Origin: Candidatus Planktophila sp.
Lineage (GTDB): Bacteria > Actinomycetota > Actinomycetes > Nanopelagicales > Nanopelagicaceae
NCBI GenBank assembly: GCA_030681675.1
Contig: JAUXRP010000040.1
Location: 248,001-312,000 of the forward strand
Length of the DNA: 64,000 nucleotides
Reading direction: 5' to 3'
Below are positions 19,108-28,241 of this stretch, one piece after another. Under the pieces are notes generated by a model. It ran no database searches and was not told the origin of the DNA. It saw only the letters and a program-made list of their open reading frames with translations. Position 1 is the stretch's first letter. Every line of letters begins with the position of its first letter. The position numbers were made by a program, and so were the translations under genes.

Positions 19108-19358
19108 ATCCTCCATTGTCGTGAAGTAATAATGAGGGCATTTTGAGTTGTGCTCTGATCGTGGGATTGCTTGTGCCATCGATTTCCCCAGCACTCTCAT
19201 CCGTGAAAGCGGGAGCTACTTAGCTTTAGGTATCCGGTTAATCTCGATTATGCGCAAGTGGAACTCCTCTTGCTCGCGTACCTGCCGGATGATAATTTGC
19301 GCCAATGGCAAGTTAGGTTCAGCACCAATTTTGTAATGAGCGAAAATGGGGTTAAGAG
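19108..19358. other. Gap between clpC and the accessory region
   Basis: 251 bp, the longest gene-free stretch in the window and the left edge of the accessory block. Short open frames exist on both strands (for example 19148-19336) but lack a good ribosome site and recognisable similarity. GCGCAA (19251-19256) and TTGCGC (19296-19301) could pair. No tRNA, terminator with U-run or integrase remnant was seen. It must hold the promoter for the methyltransferase operon. Confidence 0.5.
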
Positions 19359-20459
19359 ATGGCCAACCAAGCTTCAAGTGCAAACAGTGCGATCAAGGGT
19401 GGTCCTACCGGTCGCGGCTTTATTGGAACTATGGCTGCAATGTCATCTTACGATGATGAAAGCTATCTAGATTTTATTGAAGGATTGCGTATGTTTGCAT
19501 TGCGATCGATGAACGCATCATCTGCAAGAGCTCTTAAAAGTGAAATTGATGCTGGAAAAATCAAATCAGAAAATCCGAAAATTGAAGAGACTCGCTCAGT
19601 TGCCGATTCAATTCCAGTAATAGGTATTCGCAACAGAATATTGCACAGCACCCAAGGTCTAAACTGGGCCAGAGTTCTAGATTCATACGAGAAGAATCGC
19701 GCTGCCCTCGAACAAGAATTAACTGATGCCGAAAAAGATGGTCCCGGAACTCTGCGTTGGGATCCAAATTTTATTTACCCCGATTACTTCACAGTTATTC
19801 CTTATCACCGTCAACCAGGTAGCTATCATGCTGATCCATTAAGCGGACATGTTTACCATTACGGTACAAAAGTTTTCCATGGTGGCTCAAACGATAAAGA
19901 CGAAGCAAAGATTGAAAGAATTGCCCAGCTACCTGAACCATCTGACGGGGTAGTAGATAAATTCTTAGATATTGCCTGCGCAATCGGGTCTGGCACAGTA
20001 GCTGCGAAATTGCGTTGGCCAAAAGCGCAAGTTTATGGAATTGAATTAGCTGGCCCACTCGTGCGTTATGCGCATATGCGTGCAACCAGACTTAATTCCG
20101 AAGTTCACTTCTCACAGCAGTTAGCAGAGAAGTTGGATTTTGCCGATAACACTTTTGACCTAATTTATATGAGCACATTGCTCCATGAAATGCCGCTCGC
20201 CGAAGGTCGAATTGCTGTGAAAGAAGCCAAGCGGGTGTTACGTCCAGGCGGAATATTGGTTATAAATGACATGCTACAAGCTACAAAACCGCTGAATATC
20301 TGGAGCGATTACGACCGATATTTCGATCATCGCTTCAATAATGAGCCATATGCCTACAACTATGTACATTCTGATTTAGATTCATTCTTAACTGAAGAAT
20401 TTGCTTCCGTTAAAAACACAATTCAAGGTAAGACATCCACTTGGGAGTGCACCAAATGA
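19359..20459 (+). CDS. Class I SAM-dependent methyltransferase (module copy 1)
   Basis: 366 residues. The C-terminal half is a Rossmann methyltransferase: motif I DIACAIGSG at 204-212, acidic residue of motif II in YGIELAG, LHEMP at 275-279 and RVLRPGG near 292-298. The N-terminal half (about 30-200) is unusual and has the block HRQPGSYHADPLSGHVYHYG (150-169). The same block and LHEMP recur in the second methyltransferase of this window (32940-34013), so the two are paralogues. The stop overlaps the start of a small gene that also has a paralogue after the second methyltransferase. Substrate unknown; the neighbours suggest a small metabolite. The ATG follows AAGAGATGG. Confidence 0.8.
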   Translation: MANQASSANSAIKGGPTGRGFIGTMAAMSSYDDESYLDFIEGLRMFALRSMNASSARALKSEIDAGKIKSENPKIEETRSVADSIPVIGIRNRILHSTQGLNWARVLDSYEKNRAALEQELTDAEKDGPGTLRWDPNFIYPDYFTVIPYHRQPGSYHADPLSGHVYHYGTKVFHGGSNDKDEAKIERIAQLPEPSDGVVDKFLDIACAIGSGTVAAKLRWPKAQVYGIELAGPLVRYAHMRATRLNSEVHFSQQLAEKLDFADNTFDLIYMSTLLHEMPLAEGRIAVKEAKRVLRPGGILVINDMLQATKPLNIWSDYDRYFDHRFNNEPYAYNYVHSDLDSFLTEEFASVKNTIQGKTSTWECTK

Positions 20460-20734
20460 GCGATCGTAAGCGCGAACCCTTAGGCAAATTTGCGCCCGAA
20501 AATATTAATGATCATATATTGCACGTTATCTTTGAGCTTGCGGCCGAACTTTGGGTAGTAAAGCGCAGACTAGCTGAAATAGAGGGCTCTGCAATTGCCA
20601 GCGGCACCATCACCAACCCTGATTCGATAATTCGGGATGAGTCATTTGCTTTCGACAATTCTGAACGTGATGCCTTTGTTGAAAGAATCTTTCGCTCCCT
20701 GAAAGATATCGGCGTAAAGCTCGATACTCAGTAG
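20456..20734 (+). CDS. Small partner protein of methyltransferase (copy 1)
   Basis: 92 residues from ATG 20456, which overlaps the methyltransferase stop (ATGA). No known family is recognised. It is predicted to be mainly helical: a helix with HVIFELAAELWVVKRRLAEI (about 23-42), a linker, then RDAFVERIFRSLKDIG (71-86). The 108-residue protein at 34013-34339 has the same plan and matching residues (MDLHVANTRIRALE and RDEFMDRIMRIITEVG) and also follows a methyltransferase. The strict pairing argues for a subunit or activator of the enzyme; that role is inferred. An in-frame start 15 bp upstream is less likely. Confidence 0.72.
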   Translation: MSDRKREPLGKFAPENINDHILHVIFELAAELWVVKRRLAEIEGSAIASGTITNPDSIIRDESFAFDNSERDAFVERIFRSLKDIGVKLDTQ

Positions 20735-20767
20735 CAATCGATTAAACCCTAACTAAGATTTCTGAAC

Positions 20768-21517
20768 ATGCAGAAGAAAATAGGCGTCGTAGTTCCGTGC
20801 GCTAATCCTGCGGTCGAGCCCGAAGTACACGCACTAATTCCAAGTAGCTATTTTCCATATATAACTAGATTACCTAATTATCCAGATTTTAATTTGAAAG
20901 AACGTTTAGCCAAGTATGTTTTTGATTTACCAAATTCCATAGACACACTTAAGGGACTAAATCTTGAAGGAGTACTTGTTGCATGTACAGGTTCTTCTTA
21001 CCAACTTGGATTAGCCGGCGATAAGAAATGGACAGATGCTGCTAGTGAGCAACTAGGTAAACCGGTAGTTTCTGCCGCGGGTTCAGTTTACAAAGTGTTG
21101 CAATCACTTAAAGTTAAAGAACTAGTCCTGGTTTCGCCTTATCCATCCTGGCTTACAGATGAGTTAACAATTTTTTGGAGCAAAGCCGGATACAATATCG
21201 CAGAGTTGATTGAGATAAATAAATCGGGGACTATCTATGACCTCACTAAAGGAGAAATATCCAAGGCGTTAAGGCAAGCCATAAGTCGTAGCAAAAAAAG
21301 GAGCCCAAATCAGGCGCTTTTAGTTGCCGGCACGGGGGTTCCAAGCCTAGAACCGATTGAAGAAATGGTTAGTTCAGTAGAGATGCCTATTATTACTAGC
21401 CAAATTGCGGGTACTTGGAATCTTTTTAGTCAGATGAATAGATTGGATCTGATTCCTGATAGTCAGAGCGCTGCATTAAATAAGCTGCATAATCAAATTG
21501 TCATGAGCAGCAATTAA
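20768..21517 (+). CDS. Asp/Glu racemase superfamily protein, maleate-isomerase/AMDase-like
   Basis: 249 residues. The opening IGVVVPCANPAVEPE and the block VLVACTGSSYQLG match the maleate isomerase/arylmalonate decarboxylase branch. Cys73 aligns with the first catalytic cysteine. The site where the second cysteine is expected reads LLVAGTGVPSLEP (residues 185-197) with Gly188, so the two-cysteine racemase mechanism seems excluded. In nicotinate breakdown a homologue (NicE) isomerises maleate; here a flavin monooxygenase gene follows with one shared base. Isomerase, decarboxylase or lyase are all possible; the substrate is unknown. Confidence 0.68.
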   Translation: MQKKIGVVVPCANPAVEPEVHALIPSSYFPYITRLPNYPDFNLKERLAKYVFDLPNSIDTLKGLNLEGVLVACTGSSYQLGLAGDKKWTDAASEQLGKPVVSAAGSVYKVLQSLKVKELVLVSPYPSWLTDELTIFWSKAGYNIAELIEINKSGTIYDLTKGEISKALRQAISRSKKRSPNQALLVAGTGVPSLEPIEEMVSSVEMPIITSQIAGTWNLFSQMNRLDLIPDSQSAALNKLHNQIVMSSN

Positions 21518-22740
21518 TGAACGAAACTCAGGTAGATGTAATTGTTATCGGAGCTGGTCCAGTTGGTTTGGTTGTGGCCCTAGGTCTGGCTCAAAATGGC
21601 GTTAGAGTTTTAGTAGTAGAGAAGAATTCAATTGAAGTTCCATCACAGTGGCGCGGTTCAACAATTCATCCGCCCACGCTAGAGATTTTTGATGAGCTGG
21701 GGCTAGCTGATGAAATTATCTCAGGTGCCATCAAAGTTGAAGTATTGCAGTATCGTGATTTAGAAATAGACGAAGTAGTTAATTTTGACTATAACTGTTT
21801 AAATGATCAAGTTAAGTTTCCGTTTAGATTGCAGTTCGAGCAATATAAAGTTTTGAAATTGCTACGCTCTGCGGCTGCACTGCATCCGCTCATTGAAATT
21901 CAATACGAATCAGTCCTGGAATCGGTATCCCAAGATGCGCTAAGGGTATGTGCAAAAGTCTTAAATCGTAACTCTCTAACTGAAATATATTCAGATTGGC
22001 TCGTTGCTGCAGATGGCAGTCACAGTTCAGTACGAAAATCTCTCGGAATTGAACTCGATGGCTTTACCTATCCATATCCAACTACAGTAGTAGCAACTCC
22101 ATTTACATTTGAAAAATACTTGCCTGATTTAGCTCCGGTGACCTATTGGTCTGGTCCAACCGGACGGTTATCAATGATTCGAACCCCAGATATTTGGCGT
22201 ATTGCAATGACAACCCCGCTAGAAGGAGTTGATATTTTCAGCGATGACAAAGGTTCAGTATCTGAACCCAGCGCTGACTTTAAGGCGGCAATTGAGTTAT
22301 TATTAAACCGCCTGCCAGGTGTTACCTTGTCGAATTTAAGGCTAAAGCAATACGAGGTTTACCGCTCGCATCAACGAATCGCACGCGAATTTAGTGTAGG
22401 CCGGATCGCCCTAGCCGGCGATGCTGCGCATCTGACAACTACCAATGGTGGAATGGGCTTAAATTCTGGCGTACAGGATGGCGCTGCACTTGTTAAAGCA
22501 CTTATAGACGCAATTGCTCAAAATAGTTCACTTCCGATAGCGAAGTATGCGAAAGAGCGCAAAGAGTTTTGTATCGATTTTCTGCAGCCGACTACTACAA
22601 CAAACCATAAAACAGTGGATAATCCCGATTATGAGGCTAGGTATTCTCGCTTAAGTGAATTGTCGGCCGATTCAAAGAGGCCAGAAATTGTCCGCCAAGT
22701 TATTGGCAGAGCTAGCATGATTGCTAAATTAGTTAAGTAA
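21517..22740 (+). CDS. FAD-dependent monooxygenase, group A aromatic hydroxylase type
   Basis: 407 residues. FAD-binding GAGPVG lies at residues 12-17 with VLVVEK after it, the DG motif LVAADGSHSSVRKSLG at about 162-177, and the GD motif RIALAGDAAHLTTTNGGMG near residue 300. These are the three fingerprints of flavin hydroxylases that use NAD(P)H and oxygen on phenols or hydroxypyridines. There is no C-terminal thioredoxin-like domain. It sits between an isomerase-like gene and two aldehyde dehydrogenases, which suggests ring hydroxylation in a catabolic pathway. The substrate is not readable from sequence. Confidence 0.8.
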   Translation: MNETQVDVIVIGAGPVGLVVALGLAQNGVRVLVVEKNSIEVPSQWRGSTIHPPTLEIFDELGLADEIISGAIKVEVLQYRDLEIDEVVNFDYNCLNDQVKFPFRLQFEQYKVLKLLRSAAALHPLIEIQYESVLESVSQDALRVCAKVLNRNSLTEIYSDWLVAADGSHSSVRKSLGIELDGFTYPYPTTVVATPFTFEKYLPDLAPVTYWSGPTGRLSMIRTPDIWRIAMTTPLEGVDIFSDDKGSVSEPSADFKAAIELLLNRLPGVTLSNLRLKQYEVYRSHQRIAREFSVGRIALAGDAAHLTTTNGGMGLNSGVQDGAALVKALIDAIAQNSSLPIAKYAKERKEFCIDFLQPTTTTNHKTVDNPDYEARYSRLSELSADSKRPEIVRQVIGRASMIAKLVK

Positions 22741-22751
22741 GAAAGGGAATA

Positions 22752-24161
22752 ATGAGTAAGATATATACACCAATTACCGGTGAGGAGATTGGTGATGTCC
22801 CTGATTTTTCAGATTCTGAAGTAGATGCCGCTTTAGATCTTGCAACACAAAGTTTTACCACATGGCGCAAAATCCCAGCGAGTGAACGTGGCCGGATCTT
22901 GTTTAAAGCGGGTCAAATTATGCGCGAGCGAGCAGATGAAATCTCAGAATTAGAAACGCTAAATACAGGTAAGCGTCTTGCAGATACCAAGCGCGAGGCA
23001 ATTAGAGCCGCTGAATGTTTTGAATATTACGGTGGTTATGCAGATAAATTAGTAGGAACGGTAGTTCCAGTTCCAAATGATTTTCATGCTTATACTGAAC
23101 GCGAACCTTATGGTGTTGTCGTCGGAATTATTCCGTGGAATGTGCCATATTTCTTTGCGGCTAAGAAAATTGCCCCAGCTCTGGCATTCGGAAATGTTTC
23201 AATTCTTAAGCCAGCAGCTGAAACTCCTCTAACTGCGTTAAGACTGCAAGAGATTTTAATTGAAGCTGGCGTACCAAAAGGCGTAGTTCAAGTTTTAACA
23301 GGTGGGTCTGAGGTAGGCAAGAAGTTAGTTGCTGATTCGCGCACCAAGTTGGTGGTATTTACTGGATCAGATAAGAGTGGAGCTGCAGTCGGCTCGGCAG
23401 CAGCTGCACATTTTGCCCCAGCCGCCCTCGAATTAGGCGGAAAATCACCTCAATTAGTTTTTGCTGATGCTGATTTAGCGGCAGCGCTTGATGGGGTTGT
23501 CGAAGGAGTCACTGGTTCTTGTGGCCAAATGTGCATAGCTGGGTCAAGGTTATTTATTGAAGATAGTATTTCAGCAAAATTTATTGCAGACCTTAAAGTT
23601 AGATTTGAAAACCTTCTGGTCGGAGATCCTCGTGATGCGGCAACTCAAGTTGGCCCGCAAGTTACAAAGCTGCAGGCCCAAAAAACTTTAAATTACATTG
23701 ATATTGCCAAGAAGGATGGCGGTAAAATTATTGCTTCGGCGAAAGTTCCTACCGAGACTAAGTTAGCGGGTGGTTTTTTTGTTCCACCTACCGTATTTAT
23801 AGATATTCCTACTTCATCATCTGCCATACAAGAGGAGATCTTTGGACCGGTACTGAGTATCGCTACTTTTAAAAATGAAATAGATGCCATTGCGAAAGCT
23901 CACGATAGCGACTATGGGTTGGCTGCAGGAGTATGGACCAGTGATGTAAGTAAAGCCCATCGCATAGCCAGTGAATTAAGAGTCGGAAACATTTGGGTAA
24001 ATACCTACCGGGTTCTCTCAGATCTAATGCCATTTGGCGGAGTCGGGAATTCAGGTTATGGCCGCGAAGGCGGAACTGATGCACCAAATCTTTATACCTG
24101 GACAAAGAGCGTCTGGATTTCCAGGTCACCAGGGCTACCTAAGAACTATAGGGTGCAATAA
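22752..24161 (+). CDS. NAD(P)-dependent aldehyde dehydrogenase (first of tandem pair)
   Basis: 469 residues of the ALDH superfamily. The cofactor lobe has GIIPWNVPYF and VVFTGSDKSG, the general-base Glu227 lies in LELGGKSP, and the nucleophile Cys261 in GQMCIAGSR. IFGPVLSI and PFGGVGNSGYGREGG are in the C-terminal part. It oxidises an aldehyde to an acid; the family resembles betaine or semialdehyde dehydrogenases. It starts 11 bp after the monooxygenase and shares one base with a second, clearly different dehydrogenase. Confidence 0.88.
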   Translation: MSKIYTPITGEEIGDVPDFSDSEVDAALDLATQSFTTWRKIPASERGRILFKAGQIMRERADEISELETLNTGKRLADTKREAIRAAECFEYYGGYADKLVGTVVPVPNDFHAYTEREPYGVVVGIIPWNVPYFFAAKKIAPALAFGNVSILKPAAETPLTALRLQEILIEAGVPKGVVQVLTGGSEVGKKLVADSRTKLVVFTGSDKSGAAVGSAAAAHFAPAALELGGKSPQLVFADADLAAALDGVVEGVTGSCGQMCIAGSRLFIEDSISAKFIADLKVRFENLLVGDPRDAATQVGPQVTKLQAQKTLNYIDIAKKDGGKIIASAKVPTETKLAGGFFVPPTVFIDIPTSSSAIQEEIFGPVLSIATFKNEIDAIAKAHDSDYGLAAGVWTSDVSKAHRIASELRVGNIWVNTYRVLSDLMPFGGVGNSGYGREGGTDAPNLYTWTKSVWISRSPGLPKNYRVQ

Positions 24162-25654
24162 TGATTTCGACCGAAGTAAAGAATTTATATTTAGATTCCT
24201 ACCATCGAAGTAATTTCTTTATCGGAGGAGAATGGGTAAAACCAAATTCTAAGAATCTAATTGAAATCATTAGCCCCAGTACTGAAGAGATAATTGGCCA
24301 AGTACCAGATGCCAATTCTTTAGATATAGATTTAGCAGTTAAGGCTGCGAGCAGTGCATTTGCAGCAAAGTCTGGCTGGAGTTCATGGTCAGTTACAGAT
24401 CGAGCAAATTTGATGCGTAAGTTTGCCAGTATCTTGGAATTAAAGCATCAAGAACTATCTGTTCTGTACGCACATGAATTAGGCCGACCATTTAAGCCGA
24501 CATTCTCAAGACCAAGTCGACCGGCAGAGCTTCTGATGTATTACGCGAATTTAGCTGAGCAGATTGAGCTTGATCAGATGCGTCCAATTCCCTCACTTCA
24601 AAACCCAGGTAGCGTTAAACGTACTTCGGTTAAATTGGAATCACGAGGTGTAACTGCCGTGATTGTGCCCTTCAACGGCACTCTTGAAATGGGGATGTTC
24701 AAGATTGGCCCGACCCTGGCTCTGGGTGGAACTGTAGTTTTAAAACCCAGTCCACAATCTCCGCTAGAGGGTTATATATTTGCCGAGGCGGCAATTGAAG
24801 CTGGTTTCCCTGCAGGTGTAATTAATGTTCTTCCCGGTTCGCGCGAAGCAGGTGAAGCGTTAGTCGCTAATAAAAAGGTAGGAATTGTTGGTTTTACCGG
24901 TTCAACTGCAACTGGCAAGGCAATTGCTAAGACGTGCGCGGATTCTTTTACGCCGACAGTTCTCGAGCTAGGTGGAAAATCTGCAGCCGTGTTGCTCGAT
25001 GATGTAGATATAACAACATTTTCCAAGAATCTGCCATATTTGGGTTTTACTTTTACTGGTCAAAATTGTTTTATTCATTCGCGAATTATTGTTACTAAAA
25101 ATCGCTATGCAGAAGTTATGGATGCCATCTGCGAATCAGTGGCGAGAATAAAAGTTGGTGACCCATTTGAGGACGAGACGCAAAATGGACCGCTAATTAG
25201 TCAGGCTCATCGAGAGAAAGTTGAAAGCTATATTCAATCGGGAATTATCGAAGGTGCCCATATTGCATTTGGCGGAAATCGGCCGAAAGATTTAGATAAA
25301 GGTTGGTACTTGAATCCCACGATATTTGCCGATGCAACAAATCAAATGCGCATTAGCCGGGAGGAAATCTTTGGCCCGGTAATTTCAGTTATCAGAGCCG
25401 AGAATGATCAAGATGCAGTAGCTATTGCCAACGATTCCGAATTTGGCTTAGCTGGTTCGGTATGGGCAAATGATGAGACTCACGCGCGCGAGGTAGCCGA
25501 TCAAATGGATATTGGCTCGGTCGGAATAAATTGCTTTGGATTTAACACGGCAGCGCCATTCGGTGGCCGAAAAAATAGTGGAATCGGTACTGAACTAGGT
25601 ATCGAAGGATTCCTCGCCTACTCAAAATATAAATCAACGCATTATTCGCATTGA
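24161..25654 (+). CDS. Aldehyde dehydrogenase (second of tandem pair)
   Basis: 497 residues. Motifs: VIVPFNGTLEMGMFKIGP in the cofactor lobe, VGFTGSTATGKAIAKT, the general-base Glu in VLELGGKSA, the nucleophile Cys303 in TGQNCFIHSR, EIFGPVISV and PFGGRKNSGIGTELG. The PWN of most ALDHs is PFN here. It is not a recent copy of its upstream neighbour, as motif wording differs throughout. It ends the 19.4-25.7 kb run, facing the convergent VOC gene after 15 bp. Substrate unknown. Confidence 0.87.
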   Translation: MISTEVKNLYLDSYHRSNFFIGGEWVKPNSKNLIEIISPSTEEIIGQVPDANSLDIDLAVKAASSAFAAKSGWSSWSVTDRANLMRKFASILELKHQELSVLYAHELGRPFKPTFSRPSRPAELLMYYANLAEQIELDQMRPIPSLQNPGSVKRTSVKLESRGVTAVIVPFNGTLEMGMFKIGPTLALGGTVVLKPSPQSPLEGYIFAEAAIEAGFPAGVINVLPGSREAGEALVANKKVGIVGFTGSTATGKAIAKTCADSFTPTVLELGGKSAAVLLDDVDITTFSKNLPYLGFTFTGQNCFIHSRIIVTKNRYAEVMDAICESVARIKVGDPFEDETQNGPLISQAHREKVESYIQSGIIEGAHIAFGGNRPKDLDKGWYLNPTIFADATNQMRISREEIFGPVISVIRAENDQDAVAIANDSEFGLAGSVWANDETHAREVADQMDIGSVGINCFGFNTAAPFGGRKNSGIGTELGIEGFLAYSKYKSTHYSH

Positions 25655-25669
25655 TTGATAATTCTTAAA

Positions 25670-26494
25670 TCAGTAGGGCAAAATCTCTAAAAGCGCGTGA
25701 TCTGGAAGCCTTAAGATTCTTGGCTCGCTAACTGACCCACGAACAGTTACAACACTTATTCCTGGTGGCAAAGATTGGAAAAGAATTTCTCGGTTAGTAG
25801 CCTCAATTGGCAATTGGTCAATTTCAATAGCATTTCGGCCAGCTAGTTGCAGAGAACTTAATCTGTGTAAAGTTGTAAGTGGTTTCTTAAAAACCCGATT
25901 AATTACCTTAATAGCTACTTCACGATCACTTGCCCGCCGAACTTCGAAGTTAGCTTCAATTACTTCTCTAGATTTTTCTATATCAGATGCACCCAGGACA
26001 CAAATAAAAATACTGCCGGATTCTTTTGAAACATCGGGTAATTCAAAGTTTGGAACTTCGCCCAAAATTTGCGTTATGTAAACAACCTCACCATTTACTC
26101 CAGCAAGTTGCGCTGCAATCAGAGGTAGGGGTTTCTCGGTTCCAGCTAGAGGAACAGCATCATTTAGGACTTTGAAACCAGCGCTAACTGCTCGCTTAAC
26201 GTAACGGTGAACATCGTTGACACAAATTTCTAGTGCTGTCCAGCCAAACGTTTCCAGTGGCATTGGATTTTGATAACTTGAAGATTCGATAAATCTAACG
26301 CCGCCATTTACTCCGCTAACTTCAACCACTAGAGCACCGACCAGATTTGCCGCCTCCCATCTATTAGCTTCGTCAGCTCCTAATTGGTATTCGGCTCCCT
26401 TAATCTGCCATCCAAATGCTGAGATATACATGGACGCTGAAGTCTCCAGATTATTGGTCAGGATTGTCACAGTCTCTATCGGGCCAATTTTCAC
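25670..26494 (-). CDS. Two-domain VOC/glyoxalase-like protein
   Basis: 274 residues. The N-terminal half (about 1-140) reads as a vicinal-oxygen-chelate module, with PIETVTILTNNLETSASMY at the start and WTALEICVNDVHRYVKRA in the second beta-alpha unit. The C-terminal half (about 150-274) appears to be a second, more divergent module. The usual His/Glu metal ligands are not obvious, so a non-catalytic binding role is possible. It is the only minus-strand gene between the first catabolic run and the transporter operon. Family call moderate, function unknown. Confidence 0.55.
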   Translation of the reverse strand: MKIGPIETVTILTNNLETSASMYISAFGWQIKGAEYQLGADEANRWEAANLVGALVVEVSGVNGGVRFIESSSYQNPMPLETFGWTALEICVNDVHRYVKRAVSAGFKVLNDAVPLAGTEKPLPLIAAQLAGVNGEVVYITQILGEVPNFELPDVSKESGSIFICVLGASDIEKSREVIEANFEVRRASDREVAIKVINRVFKKPLTTLHRLSSLQLAGRNAIEIDQLPIEATNREILFQSLPPGISVVTVRGSVSEPRILRLPDHALLEILPY

Positions 26495-26632
26495 GCTTTA
26501 ACCTTATAACTCACAGTTGATATTGGCTCCATAAATTTATTCCAAAATGTTATATATCTTTCCTGTTAAGTAGAAATTAATTGTGTTCTGCATAATGGAA
26601 TTTCGTTGACTTTCGGAGCTGACTATAGCAAA

Positions 26633-26662
26633 GTACCCGCAACGGTACGTAGGTCTGACCTA
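26633..26662. promoter_or_regulatory. Two palindromes upstream of the transporter operon
   Basis: GTACC-cgcaac-GGTAC (26633-26648) is followed directly by TAGGTC-t-GACCTA (26650-26662), a perfect 6-bp inverted repeat ending at the AAGGAG ribosome site of the binding-protein gene. Their place in the leader fits a transcription-factor operator or an mRNA structure. A TTGACT hexamer lies at 26606-26611. No cognate regulator gene is adjacent. Confidence 0.4.
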
Positions 26663-26672
26663 AGGAGAACAA

Positions 26673-28196
26673 ATGAGTCATAAGAAAATATTGAGCGTCA
26701 CACTTTCAATTGCCATGGTGGCCTTGCTGGTTGGCGTGGGCCAGACACCTGTGAGTGCGGCCGTAAGCACTATTACTGTTGCAGTACCTGGACTTCCACC
26801 AAGCCAGGGCAATCCATTTAAAGAAGGTCCAGGAACTCCTGGTATTCACACCTACGCAGCAATCTTCGACGCGCTAACCCGTGTAGATCATAAAGGAATT
26901 GTTCGCCCACGTCTTGCCAAATATTGGAAGCTTATGGATCCAACTACTTGGCGCTTTACTTTGCGCCAAGGAGTTAAGTTCTCAAATGGTGAAGCATTTA
27001 ACGCCGCTGCTGTAAAAGCAACTGTTGACTTCATCGTAAGCGCAGACGGACGCAAATTGGTTATCGGTTCAACAGAATTAATTTCATTAACTGGCGCAAA
27101 TGTTGTTAACGATTATGTAATAGATCTTAAGACCAAAGATATAAATGCGACCTTACCGGCTCAATTAGCTGCTCTCTACATTGTTGCTCCAAAGGCTTGG
27201 GCTACAGCAGGTCAGGATGTATTTTCAAAAGCGCCAATCGGAACTGGTCCCTATAAGGTTGATTCAATCTCAACAACTCGAATTGAAATGAGCGCTTTCA
27301 CAGATTCATGGCGCACACCTAAGGCTGACAAGCTAGTAATTATTCCGTTAGCTGATGCCGCATCACGTCTACAAGCCTTACAATCTGGTCAAGTAAATAT
27401 GGTTGCAGGCATAAACCCAGATCAAATTGCTACAGCAAAGAAAACTAGGGCAAGAGTGATTTCAGTTCCAGCACCTCAAGTTATGTCATTGGCATTTAAC
27501 GTAGTAGGTGGCGGTCCAGTTAAAGATGTTCGTGTTCGCCAAGCCCTTAATTACGCAGTAAATAAGGTAGCAATTGCGAACGGTCTTCTTGCTGGCAAAG
27601 GCAAAGCAGCTACTCAGGGTACAACTCCTTCAGTCTTGGGTTATAACAAGGCGGTAACTGGTTACCCATATGACCCTGCAAAGGCTAAGGAACTACTAAC
27701 TGCTGCTGGCTATGAAAATGGATTAACTCTTGCAGCTGATATCACTGTTGGTTCATTCCCGTCAGATAATTTGATTTATCAATCTGTTAAGGCAGATCTT
27801 GCCAAAGTTGGCGTAACTTTGAATTACACCACTATTACTTTTGCTCAGTGGTTACCTCAATATAACGCAAATAGCTGGAAGGGTGATGCATTCGGACTTT
27901 CTTGGAACTCTGCCCCACGTGGAGATGCCTCTCGTCCGTATGCAATCTTCGTATGTAAGCCAGTTGGTGCTTTCTACTGCAACGCAGAAGAAGATGCCTT
28001 AATAAAGTCGGCTTCTATACAACTTAATGCAGCTAAGCGACTTGCGATTCTAAAGGAAGTAGCAGTTAAGGTAACTGCTAGTGCGCCTGCACTTTATATC
28101 GTTGAGCAAATCGATCTTTATGCTATTGGTAAGGGCGTGTACGGATTCTCCGCAGGAAACCGCGCTATCGCTTACGAAAATATCTACGTACGCTAA
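26673..28196 (+). CDS. ABC transporter substrate-binding protein, family 5 (importer 1)
   Basis: 507 residues of the DppA/OppA-type binding proteins. The signal peptide covers about residues 1-29 (hydrophobic stretch 9-24, then VSAAVST) and carries no lipobox cysteine. RQGVKFSNGEAF near residue 97, IGTGPYKVDS near 189 and the VRQALNYAVNK block near 285 are family signatures. It captures a peptide or other small solute for the permeases encoded downstream. A strong hairpin separates it from them. The ligand cannot be told; family 5 also binds nickel, heme, opines and glycosides. Confidence 0.88.
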   Translation: MSHKKILSVTLSIAMVALLVGVGQTPVSAAVSTITVAVPGLPPSQGNPFKEGPGTPGIHTYAAIFDALTRVDHKGIVRPRLAKYWKLMDPTTWRFTLRQGVKFSNGEAFNAAAVKATVDFIVSADGRKLVIGSTELISLTGANVVNDYVIDLKTKDINATLPAQLAALYIVAPKAWATAGQDVFSKAPIGTGPYKVDSISTTRIEMSAFTDSWRTPKADKLVIIPLADAASRLQALQSGQVNMVAGINPDQIATAKKTRARVISVPAPQVMSLAFNVVGGGPVKDVRVRQALNYAVNKVAIANGLLAGKGKAATQGTTPSVLGYNKAVTGYPYDPAKAKELLTAAGYENGLTLAADITVGSFPSDNLIYQSVKADLAKVGVTLNYTTITFAQWLPQYNANSWKGDAFGLSWNSAPRGDASRPYAIFVCKPVGAFYCNAEEDALIKSASIQLNAAKRLAILKEVAVKVTASAPALYIVEQIDLYAIGKGVYGFSAGNRAIAYENIYVR

Positions 28197-28241
28197 TTAA
28201 GGTATTTAGAACTAACACAAAATATCGTTTTAAAGTTATAA

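Noticed and set aside
19148-19336. Possible small gene after clpC
   Set aside because: No ribosome site, no recognisable similarity, overlapped by other short frames.
22752-25654. Recent tandem duplication of aldehyde dehydrogenase
   Set aside because: The two proteins differ in length and in wording around every motif, so they are distinct family members.
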